Shown: positions 9,401-21,866 of the stretch, in pieces
How positions within the stretch are numbered: position 1 is the stretch's first letter
Layout of the letters: every line of letters begins with the position of its first letter
Source: Euglena gracilis
Lineage: Eukaryota > Euglenozoa > Euglenophyceae > Euglenales > Euglenaceae
Reading direction: 5' to 3'
NCBI GenBank assembly: GCA_900893395.1
Contig: CAAHFI010971471.1
Location: forward strand, 1-22,019
Length of the DNA stretch: 22,019 nucleotides
Program-made: the position numbers and the translations under genes
The notes under the pieces: model-generated
What the model was told of the DNA's origin: nothing
Seen by the model: the letters and a program-made list of their open reading frames with translations, nothing else
The model's database searches: none

Positions 9401-12400
9401 GATACGAGCACATTTAGATGGGTGCATTCGACCATTTCGGTGGACATGTGCCAGGACTGCCCAGGTCACGGTGTCCAAAGGGTCCAAAGTAGGCCTAATT
9501 CCGAGTAACCGAATGGGGGTTCAAGGAGGCCCCCAAAGCCAAGGCACCTTTGGGTTTCCAGTTTGTCGTGGTCTAATGGTAAGAAAAACATGCAGCGGGA
9601 ATGTTGGTTGCAAGATACGAGCACATTTAGATGGGTGCATTCGACCATTTCGGTGGACATGTGCCAGGACTGCCCAGGTCACGGTGTCCAAAGGGTCCAA
9701 AGTAGGCCTAATTCCGAGTAACCGAATGGGGGTTCAAGGAGGCCCCCAAAGCCAAGGCACCTTTGGGTTTCCAGTTTGTCGTGGTCTAATGGTAAGAAAA
9801 ACATGCAGCGGGAATGTTGGTTGCAAGATACGAGCACATTTAGATGGGTGCATTCGACCATTTCGGTGGACATGTGCCAGGACTGCCCAGGTCACGGTGT
9901 CCAAAGGGTCCAAAGTAGGCCTAATTCCGAGTAACCGAATGGGGGTTCAAGGAGGCCCCCAAAGCCAAGGCACCTTTGGGTTTCCAGTTTGTCGTGGTCT
10001 AATGGTAAGAAAAACATGCAGCGGGAATGTTGGTTGCAAGATACGAGCACATTTAGATGGGTGCATTCGACCATTTCGGTGGACATGTGCCAGGACTGCC
10101 CAGGTCACGGTGTCCAAAGGGTCCAAAGTAGGCCTAATTCCGAGTAACCGAATGGGGGTTCAAGGAGGCCCCCAAAGCCAAGGCACCTTTGGGTTTCCAG
10201 TTTGTCGTGGTCTAATGGTAAGAAAAACATGCAGCGGGAATGTTGGTTGCAAGATACGAGCACATTTAGATGGGTGCATTCGACCATTTCGGTGGACATG
10301 TGCCAGGACTGCCCAGGTCACGGTGTCCAAAGGGTCCAAAGTAGGCCTAATTCCGAGTAACCGAATGGGGGTTCAAGGAGGCCCCCAAAGCCAAGGCACC
10401 TTTGGGTTTCCAGTTTGTCGTGGTCTAATGGTAAGAAAAACATGCAGCGGGAATGTTGGTTGCAAGATACGAGCACATTTAGATGGGTGCATTCGACCAT
10501 TTCGGTGGACATGTGCCAGGACTGCCCAGGTCACGGTGTCCAAAGGGTCCAAAGTAGGCCTAATTCCGAGTAACCGAATGGGGGTTCAAGGAGGCCCCCA
10601 AAGCCAAGGCACCTTTGGGTTTCCAGTTTGTCGTGGTCTAATGGTAAGAAAAACATGCAGCGGGAATGTTGGTTGCAAGATACGAGCACATTTAGATGGG
10701 TGCATTCGACCATTTCGGTGGACATGTGCCAGGACTGCCCAGGTCACGGTGTCCAAAGGGTCCAAAGTAGGCCTAATTCCGAGTAACCGAATGGGGGTTC
10801 AAGGAGGCCCCCAAAGCCAAGGCACCTTTGGGTTTCCAGTTTGTCGTGGTCTAATGGTAAGAAAAACATGCAGCGGGAATGTTGGTTGCAAGATACGAGC
10901 ACATTTAGATGGGTGCATTCGACCATTTCGGTGGACATGTGCCAGGACTGCCCAGGTCACGGTGTCCAAAGGGTCCAAAGTAGGCCTAATTCCGAGTAAC
11001 CGAATGGGGGTTCAAGGAGGCCCCCAAAGCCAAGGCACCTTTGGGTTTCCAGTTTGTCGTGGTCTAATGGTAAGAAAAACATGCAGCGGGAATGTTGGTT
11101 GCAAGATACGAGCACATTTAGATGGGTGCATTCGACCATTTCGGTGGACATGTGCCAGGACTGCCCAGGTCACGGTGTCCAAAGGGTCCAAAGTAGGCCT
11201 AATTCCGAGTAACCGAATGGGGGTTCAAGGAGGCCCCCAAAGCCAAGGCACCTTTGGGTTTCCAGTTTGTCGTGGTCTAATGGTAAGAAAAACATGCAGC
11301 GGGAATGTTGGTTGCAAGATACGAGCACATTTAGATGGGTGCATTCGACCATTTCGGTGGACATGTGCCAGGACTGCCCAGGTCACGGTGTCCAAAGGGT
11401 CCAAAGTAGGCCTAATTCCGAGTAACCGAATGGGGGTTCAAGGAGGCCCCCAAAGCCAAGGCACCTTTGGGTTTCCAGTTTGTCGTGGTCTAATGGTAAG
11501 AAAAACATGCAGCGGGAATGTTGGTTGCAAGATACGAGCACATTTAGATGGGTGCATTCGACCATTTCGGTGGACATGTGCCAGGACTGCCCAGGTCACG
11601 GTGTCCAAAGGGTCCAAAGTAGGCCTAATTCCGAGTAACCGAATGGGGGTTCAAGGAGGCCCCCAAAGCCAAGGCACCTTTGGGTTTCCAGTTTGTCGTG
11701 GTCTAATGGTAAGAAAAACATGCAGCGGGAATGTTGGTTGCAAGATACGAGCACATTTAGATGGGTGCATTCGACCATTTCGGTGGACATGTGCCAGGAC
11801 TGCCCAGGTCACGGTGTCCAAAGGGTCCAAAGTAGGCCTAATTCCGAGTAACCGAATGGGGGTTCAAGGAGGCCCCAAAGCCAAGGCACCTTTGGGTTTC
11901 CAGTTTGTCGTGGTCTAATGGTAAGAAAAACATGCAGCGGGAATGTTGGTTGCAAGATACGAGCACATTTAGATGGGTGCATTCGACCATTTCGGTGGAC
12001 ATGTGCCAGGACTGCCCAGGTCACGGTGTCCAAAGGGTCCAAAGTAGGCCTAATTCCGAGTAACCGAATGGGGGTTCAAGGAGGCCCCCAAAGCCAAGGC
12101 ACCTTTGGGTTTCCAGTTTGTCGTGGTCTAATGGTAAGAAAAACATGCAGCGGGAATGTTGGTTGCAAGATACGAGCACATTTAGATGGGTGCATTCGAC
12201 CATTTCGGTGGACATGTGCCAGGACTGCCCAGGTCACGGTGTCCAAAGGGTCCAAAGTAGGCCTAATTCCGAGTAACCGAATGGGGGTTCAAGGAGGCCC
12301 CCAAAGCCAAGGCACCTTTGGGTTTCCAGTTTGTCGTGGTCTAATGGTAAGAAAAACATGCAGCGGGAATGTTGGTTGCAAGATACGAGCACATTTAGAT

Positions 12401-15400
12401 GGGTGCATTCGACCATTTCGGTGGACATGTGCCAGGACTGCCCAGGTCACGGTGTCCAAAGGGTCCAAAGTAGGCCTAATTCCGAGTAACCGAATGGGGG
12501 TTCAAGGAGGCCCCCAAAGCCAAGGCACCTTTGGGTTTCCAGTTTGTCGTGGTCTAATGGTAAGAAAAACATGCAGCGGGAATGTTGGTTGCAAGATACG
12601 AGCACATTTAGATGGGTGCATTCGACCATTTCGGTGGACATGTGCCAGGACTGCCCAGGTCACGGTGTCCAAAGGGTCCAAAGTAGGCCTAATTCCGAGT
12701 AACCGAATGGGGGTTCAAGGAGGCCCCCAAAGCCAAGGCACCTTTGGGTTTCCAGTTTGTCGTGGTCTAATGGTAAGAAAAACATGCAGCGGGAATGTTG
12801 GTTGCAAGATACGAGCACATTTAGATGGGTGCATTCGACCATTTCGGTGGACATGTGCCAGGACTGCCCAGGTCACGGTGTCCAAAGGGTCCAAAGTAGG
12901 CCTAATTCCGAGTAACCGAATGGGGGTTCAAGGAGGCCCCCAAAGCCAAGGCACCTTTGGGTTTCCAGTTTGTCGTGGTCTAATGGTAAGAAAAACATGC
13001 AGCGGGAATGTTGGTTGCAAGATACGAGCACATTTAGATGGGTGCATTCGACCATTTCGGTGGACATGTGCCAGGACTGCCCAGGTCACGGTGTCCAAAG
13101 GGTCCAAAGTAGGCCTAATTCCGAGTAACCGAATGGGGGTTCAAGGAGGCCCCCAAAGCCAAGGCACCTTTGGGTTTCCAGTTTGTCGTGGTCTAATGGT
13201 AAGAAAAACATGCAGCGGGAATGTTGGTTGCAAGATACGAGCACATTTAGATGGGTGCATTCGACCATTTCGGTGGACATGTGCCAGGACTGCCCAGGTC
13301 ACGGTGTCCAAAGGGTCCAAAGTAGGCCTAATTCCGAGTAACCGAATGGGGGTTCAAGGAGGCCCCCAAAGCCAAGGCACCTTTGGGTTTCCAGTTTGTC
13401 GTGGTCTAATGGTAAGAAAAACATGCAGCGGGAATGTTGGTTGCAAGATACGAGCACATTTAGATGGGTGCATTCGACCATTTCGGTGGACATGTGCCAG
13501 GACTGCCCAGGTCACGGTGTCCAAAGGGTCCAAAGTAGGCCTAATTCCGAGTAACCGAATGGGGGTTCAAGGAGGCCCCCAAAGCCAAGGCACCTTTGGG
13601 TTTCCAGTTTGTCGTGGTCTAATGGTAAGAAAAACATGCAGCGGGAATGTTGGTTGCAAGATACGAGCACATTTAGATGGGTGCATTCGACCATTTCGGT
13701 GGACATGTGCCAGGACTGCCCAGGTCACGGTGTCCAAAGGGTCCAAAGTAGGCCTAATTCCGAGTAACCGAATGGGGGTTCAAGGAGGCCCCCAAAGCCA
13801 AGGCACCTTTGGGTTTCCAGTTTGTCGTGGTCTAATGGTAAGAAAAACATGCAGCGGGAATGTTGGTTGCAAGATACGAGCACATTTAGATGGGTGCATT
13901 CGACCATTTCGGTGGACATGTGCCAGGACTGCCCAGGTCACGGTGTCCAAAGGGTCCAAAGTAGGCCTAATTCCGAGTAACCGAATGGGGGTTCAAGGAG
14001 GCCCCCAAAGCCAAGGCACCTTTGGGTTTCCAGTTTGTCGTGGTCTAATGGTAAGAAAAACATGCAGCGGGAATGTTGGTTGCAAGATACGAGCACATTT
14101 AGATGGGTGCATTCGACCATTTCGGTGGACATGTGCCAGGACTGCCCAGGTCACGGTGTCCAAAGGGTCCAAAGTAGGCCTAATTCCGAGTAACCGAATG
14201 GGGGTTCAAGGAGGCCCCCAAAGCCAAGGCACCTTTGGGTTTCCAGTTTGTCGTGGTCTAATGGTAAGAAAAACATGCAGCGGGAATGTTGGTTGCAAGA
14301 TACGAGCACATTTAGATGGGTGCATTCGACCATTTCGGTGGACATGTGCCAGGACTGCCCAGGTCACGGTGTCCAAAGGGTCCAAAGTAGGCCTAATTCC
14401 GAGTAACCGAATGGGGGTTCAAGGAGGCCCCCAAAGCCAAGGCACCTTTGGGTTTCCAGTTTGTCGTGGTCTAATGGTAAGAAAAACATGCAGCGGGAAT
14501 GTTGGTTGCAAGATACGAGCACATTTAGATGGGTGCATTCGACCATTTCGGTGGACATGTGCCAGGACTGCCCAGGTCACGGTGTCCAAAGGGTCCAAAG
14601 TAGGCCTAATTCCGAGTAACCGAATGGGGGTTCAAGGAGGCCCCCAAAGCCAAGGCACCTTTGGGTTTCCAGTTTGTCGTGGTCTAATGGTAAGAAAAAC
14701 ATGCAGCGGGAATGTTGGTTGCAAGATACGAGCACATTTAGATGGGTGCATTCGACCATTTCGGTGGACATGTGCCAGGACTGCCCAGGTCACGGTGTCC
14801 AAAGGGTCCAAAGTAGGCCTAATTCCGAGTAACCGAATGGGGGTTCAAGGAGGCCCCCAAAGCCAAGGCACCTTTGGGTTTCCAGTTTGTCGTGGTCTAA
14901 TGGTAAGAAAAACATGCAGCGGGAATGTTGGTTGCAAGATACGAGCACATTTAGATGGGTGCATTCGACCATTTCGGTGGACATGTGCCAGGACTGCCCA
15001 GGTCACGGTGTCCAAAGGGTCCAAAGTAGGCCTAATTCCGAGTAACCGAATGGGGGTTCAAGGAGGCCCCCAAAGCCAAGGCACCTTTGGGTTTCCAGTT
15101 TGTCGTGGTCTAATGGTAAGAAAAACATGCAGCGGGAATGTTGGTTGCAAGATACGAGCACATTTAGATGGGTGCATTCGACCATTTCGGTGGACATGTG
15201 CCAGGACTGCCCAGGTCACGGTGTCCAAAGGGTCCAAAGTAGGCCTAATTCCGAGTAACCGAATGGGGGTTCAAGGAGGCCCCCAAAGCCAAGGCACCTT
15301 TGGGTTTCCAGTTTGTCGTGGTCTAATGGTAAGAAAAACATGCAGCGGGAATGTTGGTTGCAAGATACGAGCACATTTAGATGGGTGCATTCGACCATTT

Positions 15401-17028
15401 CGGTGGACATGTGCCAGGACTGCCCAGGTCACGGTGTCCAAAGGGTCCAAAGTAGGCCTAATTCCGAGTAACCGAATGGGGGTTCAAGGAGGCCCCCAAA
15501 GCCAAGGCACCTTTGGGTTTCCAGTTTGTCGTGGTCTAATGGTAAGAAAAACATGCAGCGGGAATGTTGGTTGCAAGATACGAGCACATTTAGATGGGTG
15601 CATTCGACCATTTCGGTGGACATGTGCCAGGACTGCCCAGGTCACGGTGTCCAAAGGGTCCAAAGTAGGCCTAATTCCGAGTAACCGAATGGGGGTTCAA
15701 GGAGGCCCCAAAGCCAAGGCACCTTTGGGTTTCCAGTTTGTCGTGGTCTAATGGTAAGAAAAACATGCAGCGGGAATGTTGGTTGCAAGATACGAGCACA
15801 TTTAGATGGGTGCATTCGACCATTTCGGTGGACATGTGCCAGGACTGCCCAGGTCACGGTGTCCAAAGGGTCCAAAGTAGGCCTAATTCCGAGTAACCGA
15901 ATGGGGGTTCAAGGAGGCCCCCAAAGCCAAGGCACCTTTGGGTTTCCAGTTTGTCGTGGTCTAATGGTAAGAAAAACATGCAGCGGGAATGTTGGTTGCA
16001 AGATACGAGCACATTTAGATGGGTGCATTCGACCATTTCGGTGGACATGTGCCAGGACTGCCCAGGTCACGGTGTCCAAAGGGTCCAAAGTAGGCCTAAT
16101 TCCGAGTAACCGAATGGGGGTTCAAGGAGGCCCCCAAAGCCAAGGCACCTTTGGGTTTCCAGTTTGTCGTGGTCTAATGGTAAGAAAAACATGCAGCGGG
16201 AATGTTGGTTGCAAGATACGAGCACATTTAGATGGGTGCATTCGACCATTTCGGTGGACATGTGCCAGGACTGCCCAGGTCACGGTGTCCAAAGGGTCCA
16301 AAGTAGGCCTAATTCCGAGTAACCGAATGGGGGTTCAAGGAGGCCCCCAAAGCCAAGGCACCTTTGGGTTTCCAGTTTGTCGTGGTCTAATGGTAAGAAA
16401 AACATGCAGCGGGAATGTTGGTTGCAAGATACGAGCACATTTAGATGGGTGCATTCGACCATTTCGGTGGACATGTGCCAGGACTGCCCAGGTCACGGTG
16501 TCCAAAGGGTCCAAAGTAGGCCTAATTCCGAGTAACCGAATGGGGGTTCAAGGAGGCCCCCAAAGCCAAGGCACCTTTGGGTTTCCAGTTTGTCGTGGTC
16601 TAATGGTAAGAAAAACATGCAGCGGGAATGTTGGTTGCAAGATACGAGCACATTTAGATGGGTGCATTCGACCATTTCGGTGGACATGTGCCAGGACTGC
16701 CCAGGTCACGGTGTCCAAAGGGTCCAAAGTAGGCCTAATTCCGAGTAACCGAATGGGGGTTCAAGGAGGCCCCCAAAGCCAAGGCACCTTTGGGTTTCCA
16801 GTTTGTCGTGGTCTAATGGTAAGAAAAACATGCAGCGGGAATGTTGGTTGCAAGATACGAGCACATTTAGATGGGTGCATTCGACCATTTCGGTGGACAT
16901 GTGCCAGGACTGCCCAGGTCACGGTGTCCAAAGGGTCCAAAGTAGGCCTAATTCCGAGTAACCGAATGGGGGTTCAAGGAGGCCCCAAAGCCAAGGCACC
17001 TTTGGGTTTCCAGTTTGTCGTGGTCTAA
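3402..17028. repeat. Core block, copies 17-80, almost perfectly identical
   Basis: Sixty-four copies over 13.6 kb show no difference that I could find except C5 to C4 in five copies: 24 (4893-5104), 39 (8087-8298), 56 (11707-11918), 74 (15540-15751) and 80 (16817-17028). The C4 copies are 15, 17, 18 and 6 units apart. The identity holds in conceptual translation of both strands, which together would expose most substitutions. Such uniformity means very recent amplification or homogenisation, or an assembler repeating one consensus unit. Sequence alone does not separate these. Confidence 0.9.
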
Positions 17029-18515
17029 TGGTAAGAAAAACATGCAGCGGAATGTTGGTTGCAAGATACGAGCACATTTAGATGGGTGCATTCGACCATT
17101 TCGGTGGACATGTGCCAGGACTGCCCAGGTCACGGTGTCCAAAGGGTCCAAAGTAGGCCTAATTCCGAGTAACCGAATGGGGGTTCAAGGAGGCCCCCAA
17201 AGCCAAGGCACCTTTGGGTTTCCAGTTTGTCGTGGTCTAATGGTAAGAAAAACATGCAGCGGGAATGTTGGTTGCAAGATACGAGCACATTTAGATGGGT
17301 GCATTCGACCATTTCGGTGGACATGTGCCAGGACTGCCCAGGTCACGGTGTCCAAAGGGTCCAAAGTAGGCCTAATTCCGAGTAACCGAATGGGGGTTCA
17401 AGGAGGCCCCAAAGCCAAGGCACCTTTGGGTTTCCAGTTTGTCGTGGTCTAATGGTAAGAAAAACATGCAGCGGGAATGTTGGTTGCAAGATACGAGCAC
17501 ATTTAGATGGGTGCATTCGACCATTTCGGTGGACATGTGCCAGGACTGCCCAGGTCACGGTGTCCAAAGGGTCCAAAGTAGGCCTAATTCCGAGTAACCG
17601 AATGGGGGTTCAAGGAGGCCCCCAAAGCCAAGGCACCTTTGGGTTTCCAGTTTGTCGTGGTCTAATGGTAAGAAAAACATGCAGCGGGAATGTTGGTTGC
17701 AAGATACGAGCACATTTAGATGGGTGCATTCGACCATTTCGGTGGACATGTGCCAGGACTGCCCAGGTCACGGTGTCCAAAGGGTCCAAAGTAGGCCTAA
17801 TTCCGAGTAACCGAATGGGGGTTCAAGGAGGCCCCAAAGCCAAGGCACCTTTGGGTTTCCAGTTTGTCGTGGTCTAATGGTAAGAAAAACATGCAGCGGG
17901 AATGTTGGTTGCAAGATACGAGCACATTTAGATGGGTGCATTCGACCATTTCGGTGGACATGTGCCAGGACTGCCCAGGTCACGGTGTCCAAAGGGTCCA
18001 AAGTAGGCCTAATTCCGAGTAACCGAATGGGGGTTCAAGGAGGCCCCCAAAGCCAAGGCACCTTTGGGTTTCCAGTTTGTCGTGGTCTAATGGTAAGAAA
18101 ACATGCAGCGGGAATGTTGGTTGCAAGATACGAGCACATTTAGATGGGTGCATTCGACCATTTCGGTGGACATGTGCCAGGACTGCCCAGGTCACGGTGT
18201 CCAAAAGGGTCCAAAGTAGGCCTAATTCCGAGTAACCGAATGGGGGTTCAAGGAGGCCCCCAAAGCCAAGGCACCTTTGGGTTTCCAGTTTGTCGTGGTC
18301 TAATGGTAAGAAAAACATGCAGCGGGAATGTTGGTTGCAAGATACGAGCACATTTAGATGGGTGCATTCGACCATTTCGGTGGACATGTGCCAGGACTGC
18401 CCAGGTCACGGTGTCCAAAGGGTCCAAAGTAGGCCTAATTCCGAGTAACCGAATGGGGGTTCAAGGAGGCCCCAAAGCCAAGGCACCTTTGGGTTTCCAG
18501 TTTGTCGTGGTCTAA
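17029..18515. repeat. Copies 81-87, mostly alternating C5/C4 length variants
   Basis: C4 is present in copies 82 (17241-17452), 84 (17666-17877) and 87 (18304-18515), while 81, 83, 85 and 86 have C5. Together with C4 copy 80 this makes a two-unit rhythm of about 425 bp. Copy 81 (17029-17240) has lost one G from the GGG near unit position 21. Copy 86 (18091-18303) has A4 instead of A5 but gains an A in the CCAAAGGG motif, so it is again 213 bp. Confidence 0.85.
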
Positions 18516-19754
18516 TGGTAAGAAAAACATGCAGCGGGAATGTTGGTTGCAAGATACGAGCACATTTAGATGGGTGCATTCGACCATTTCGGTGGACATG
18601 TGCCAGGACTGCCCAGGTCACGGTGTCCAAAGGGTCCAAAGTAGGCCTAATTCCGAGTAACCGAATGGGGGTTCAGGAGGCCCCCAAAGCCAAGGCACCT
18701 TTGGGTTTCCAGTTTGTCGTGTCTAATGGTAAGAAAAACATGCAGCAATGTTGTTGCAAGATACGAGCACATTTAGATGGGTGCATTCGACCATTTCGGT
18801 GGACATGTGCCAGGACTGCCCAGGTCACGTGTCCAAAGGGTCCAAAGTAGGCCTAATTCCGAGTAACCGAATGGGGGTTCAAGGAGGCCCCAAAGCCAAG
18901 GCACCTTTGGGTTTCCAGTTTGTCGTGGTCTAATGGTAAGAAAACATGCAGCGGGAATGTTGGTTGCAAGATACGAGCACATTTAGATGGGTGCATTCGA
19001 CCATTTCGGTGGACATGTGCCAGGACTGCCCAGGTCACGGTGTCCAAAGGGTCCAAAGTAGGCCTAATTCCGAGTAACCGAATGGGGGTTCAAGGAGGCC
19101 CCCAAAGCCAAGGCACCTTTGGGTTTCCAGTTTGTCGTGGTCTAATGGTAAGAAAACATGCAGCGGGAATGTTGTTGCAAGATACGAGCACATTTAGATG
19201 GGTGCATTCGACCATTTCGGTGGACATGTGCCAGGACTGCCAGGTCACGGTGTCCAAAGGGTCCTAATTCCGAGTAACCGAATGGGGGTTCAAGGAGGCC
19301 CCCAAAGCCAAGGCACTTTGGGTTTCCAGTTTGTCGTGGTCTAATGGTAAGAACATGCAGCGGGAATGTTTCAAGATACGAGCACATTTAGATGGGTGCA
19401 TTCGACCATTTCGGTGGACATGTGCCAGGACTGCCCAGGTCACGGTGTCCAAAGGGTCCAAAAGTCCTAATTCCAAGTAACCGAATGGGGGTTCAAGGAG
19501 GCCCCCAAAGCCAAGGCACCTTTGGGTTTCCAGTTTGTCGTGGTCTAATGGTAAGAATGCAGCGGGATGTTGGTTGCAAGATACGAGCACATTTAGATGG
19601 GTGCATTCGACCATTTCGGTGGACATGTGCCAGGACTGCCCAGGTCACGGTGTCCAAAGGGTCCAAAGTAGGCCTAATTCCGAGTAACCGAATGGGGGTT
19701 CAAGGAGGCCCCAAAGCCAAGGCACCTTTGGGTTTCCAGTTTGTCGTGGTCTAA
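18516..19754. repeat. Degraded patch, copies 88-93 with clustered deletions
   Basis: Six successive copies measure 211, 207, 212, 199, 204 and 206 bp. Copy 91 (19146-19344) is the shortest in the window and lacks 10 bp between GGTCC and TAATTCC, which removes the TAGGCCTA palindrome. Copy 92 (19345-19548) also loses the palindrome and has shortened A and TTGGTTG segments. Copy 93 (19549-19754) has lost 5 bp around the A run. Copy 89 (18727-18933) lacks the GGG after GCAGC. The one clear substitution of the window, G to A at 19475, lies in copy 92. The patch is bounded on both sides by cleaner copies. Confidence 0.88.
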
Positions 19755-20604
19755 TGGTAAGAAAAACATGCAGCGGGAATGTTGGTTGCAAGATACGAGC
19801 ACATTTAGATGGGTGCATTCGACCATTTCGGTGGACATGTGCCAGGACTGCCCAGGTCACGGTGTCCAAAGGGTCCAAAGTAGGCCTAATTCCGAGTAAC
19901 CGAATGGGGGTTCAAGGAGGCCCCCAAAGCCAAGGCACCTTTGGGTTTCCAGTTTGTCGTGGTCTAATGGTAAGAAAAACATGCAGCGGGAATGTTGGTT
20001 GCAAGATACGAGCACATTTAGATGGGTGCATTCGACCATTTCGGTGGACATGTGCCAGGACTGCCCAGGTCACGGTGTCCAAAGGGTCCAAAGTAGGCCT
20101 AATTCCGAGTAACCGAATGGGGGTTCAAGGAGGCCCCAAAGCCAAGGCACCTTTGGGTTTCCAGTTTGTCGTGGTCTAATGGTAAGAAAAACATGCAGCG
20201 GGAATGTTGGTTGCAAGATACGAGCACATTTAGATGGGTGCATTCGACCATTTCGGTGGACATGTGCCAGGACTGCCCAGGTCACGGTGTCCAAAGGGTC
20301 CAAAGTAGGCCTAATTCCGAGTAACCGAATGGGGGTTCAAGGAGGCCCCCAAAGCCAAGGCACCTTTGGGTTTCCAGTTTGTCGTGGTCTAATGGTAAGA
20401 AAAACATGCAGCGGGAATGTTGGTTGCAAGATACGAGCACATTTAGATGGGTGCATTCGACCATTTCGGTGGACATGTGCCAGGACTGCCCAGGTCACGG
20501 TGTCCAAAGGGTCCAAAGTAGGCCTAATTCCGAGTAACCGAATGGGGGTTCAAGGAGGCCCCAAAGCCAAGGCACCTTTGGGTTTCCAGTTTGTCGTGGT
20601 CTAA
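19755..20604. repeat. Copies 94-97, two clean 425-bp C5/C4 dimers
   Basis: Four copies measure 213, 212, 213 and 212 bp, and the only variation is C5, C4, C5, C4 in strict alternation. They are otherwise identical to the consensus, although they lie between two error-rich stretches. The same dimer pattern occurs at 426-1275. Confidence 0.85.
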
Positions 20605-21866
20605 TGGTAAGAAAAACATGCAGCGGGAATGTTGGTTGCAAGATACGAGCACATTTAGATGGGTGCATTCGACCATTTCGGTGGACATGTGCCAGGACTG
20701 CCAGGTCACGGTGTCCAAAGGGTCCAAAGTAGGCCTAATTCCGAGTAACCGAATGGGGGTTCAAGGAGGCCCCCAAGCCAAGGCACCTTTGGGTTTCCAG
20801 TTTGTCGTGGTCTAATGGTAAGAAAAACATGCAGCGGGAATGTTGGTTGCAAGATACGAGCACATTTAGATGGGTGCATTCGACCATTTCGGTGGACATG
20901 TGCCAGGACTGCCCAGGTCACGGTGTCCAAAGGGTCCAAAGTAGGCCTAATTCCGAGTAACCGAATGGGGGTTCAAGGAGGCCCCCAAAGCCAAGGCACC
21001 TTTGGGTTTCCAGTTTGTCGTGGTCTAATGGTAAGAAAAACATGCAGCGGGAATGTTGGTTGCGATAGAGCACATTTAGATGGGTGCATTCGACCATTTC
21101 GGTGGACATGTGCCAGGACTGCCCAGGTCACGGTGTCCAAAGGGTCCAAAGTAGGCCTAATTCGAGTAACCGAATGGGGTTCAAGGAGGCCCCCAAAGCC
21201 AAGGCACCTTTGGGTTTCCAGTTTGTCGTGGTCTAATGGTAAGAAAAACATGCAGCGGGAATGTTGGTTGCAAGATACGAGCACATTTAGATGGGTGCAT
21301 TCGACCATTTCGGTGGACATGTGCCAGGACTGCCCAGGTCACGGTGTCCAAAGGGTCCAAAGTAGGCCTAATTCCGAGTAACCGAATGGGGTTCAAGGAG
21401 GCCCCCAAAGCCAAGGCACCTTTGGTTTCCAGTTTGTCGTGGTCTAATGGTAAGAAAAACATGCAGCGGGAATGTTGTTGCAAGATACGAGCACATTTAG
21501 ATGGGTGCATTCGACCATTTCGGTGGACATGTCCAGGACTGCCCAGGTCACGGTGTCCAAAGGGTCCAAAGTAGGCCTAATTCCAGTAACCGAATGGGGT
21601 TCAAGGAGGCCCCCAAAGCCAAGGCACCTTTGGGTTTCCAGTTTGTCGTGGTCTAATGGTAAGAAAAACATGCAGCGGGAATGTTGGTTGCAAGATACGA
21701 GCACATTTAGATGGGTGCATTCGACCATTTCGGTGGACATGTGCCAGGACTGCCCAGGTCACGGTGTCCAAAGGGTCCAAAGTAGGCCTAATTCCGAGTA
21801 ACCGAATGGGGGTTCAAGGAGGCCCAAAGCCAAGGCACCTTGGGTTTCCAGTTTGTCGTGGTCTAA
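20605..21866. repeat. Right block, copies 98-103 with scattered small deletions
   Basis: Lengths are 211, 213, 208, 211, 209 and 210 bp. Copies 100 (21029-21236), 101 (21237-21447) and 102 (21448-21656) all carry G4 instead of G5. Copy 100 also has a 3-bp loss around GCAAGATACGAG. Copy 103 (21657-21866) is the only one with C3. All other changes are 1-bp losses. Confidence 0.85.

Noticed and set aside
11918-15751. Plus-strand open frame of 1,277 codons, and similar ones at 3176-5104, 5104-8298, 8298-11918 and 15751-17028
   Set aside because: They are the same stop-free frame of a 213-bp tandem unit read repeatedly. Copies are identical at all codon positions, frames end wherever one C is missing, and no recognisable domain is present. 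Not called as genes.
18826-18831. CACGTG (E-box/G-box) in copy 89
   Set aside because: It is created by a 1-bp loss in one degraded copy, is absent from all others and is probably an error or incidental.
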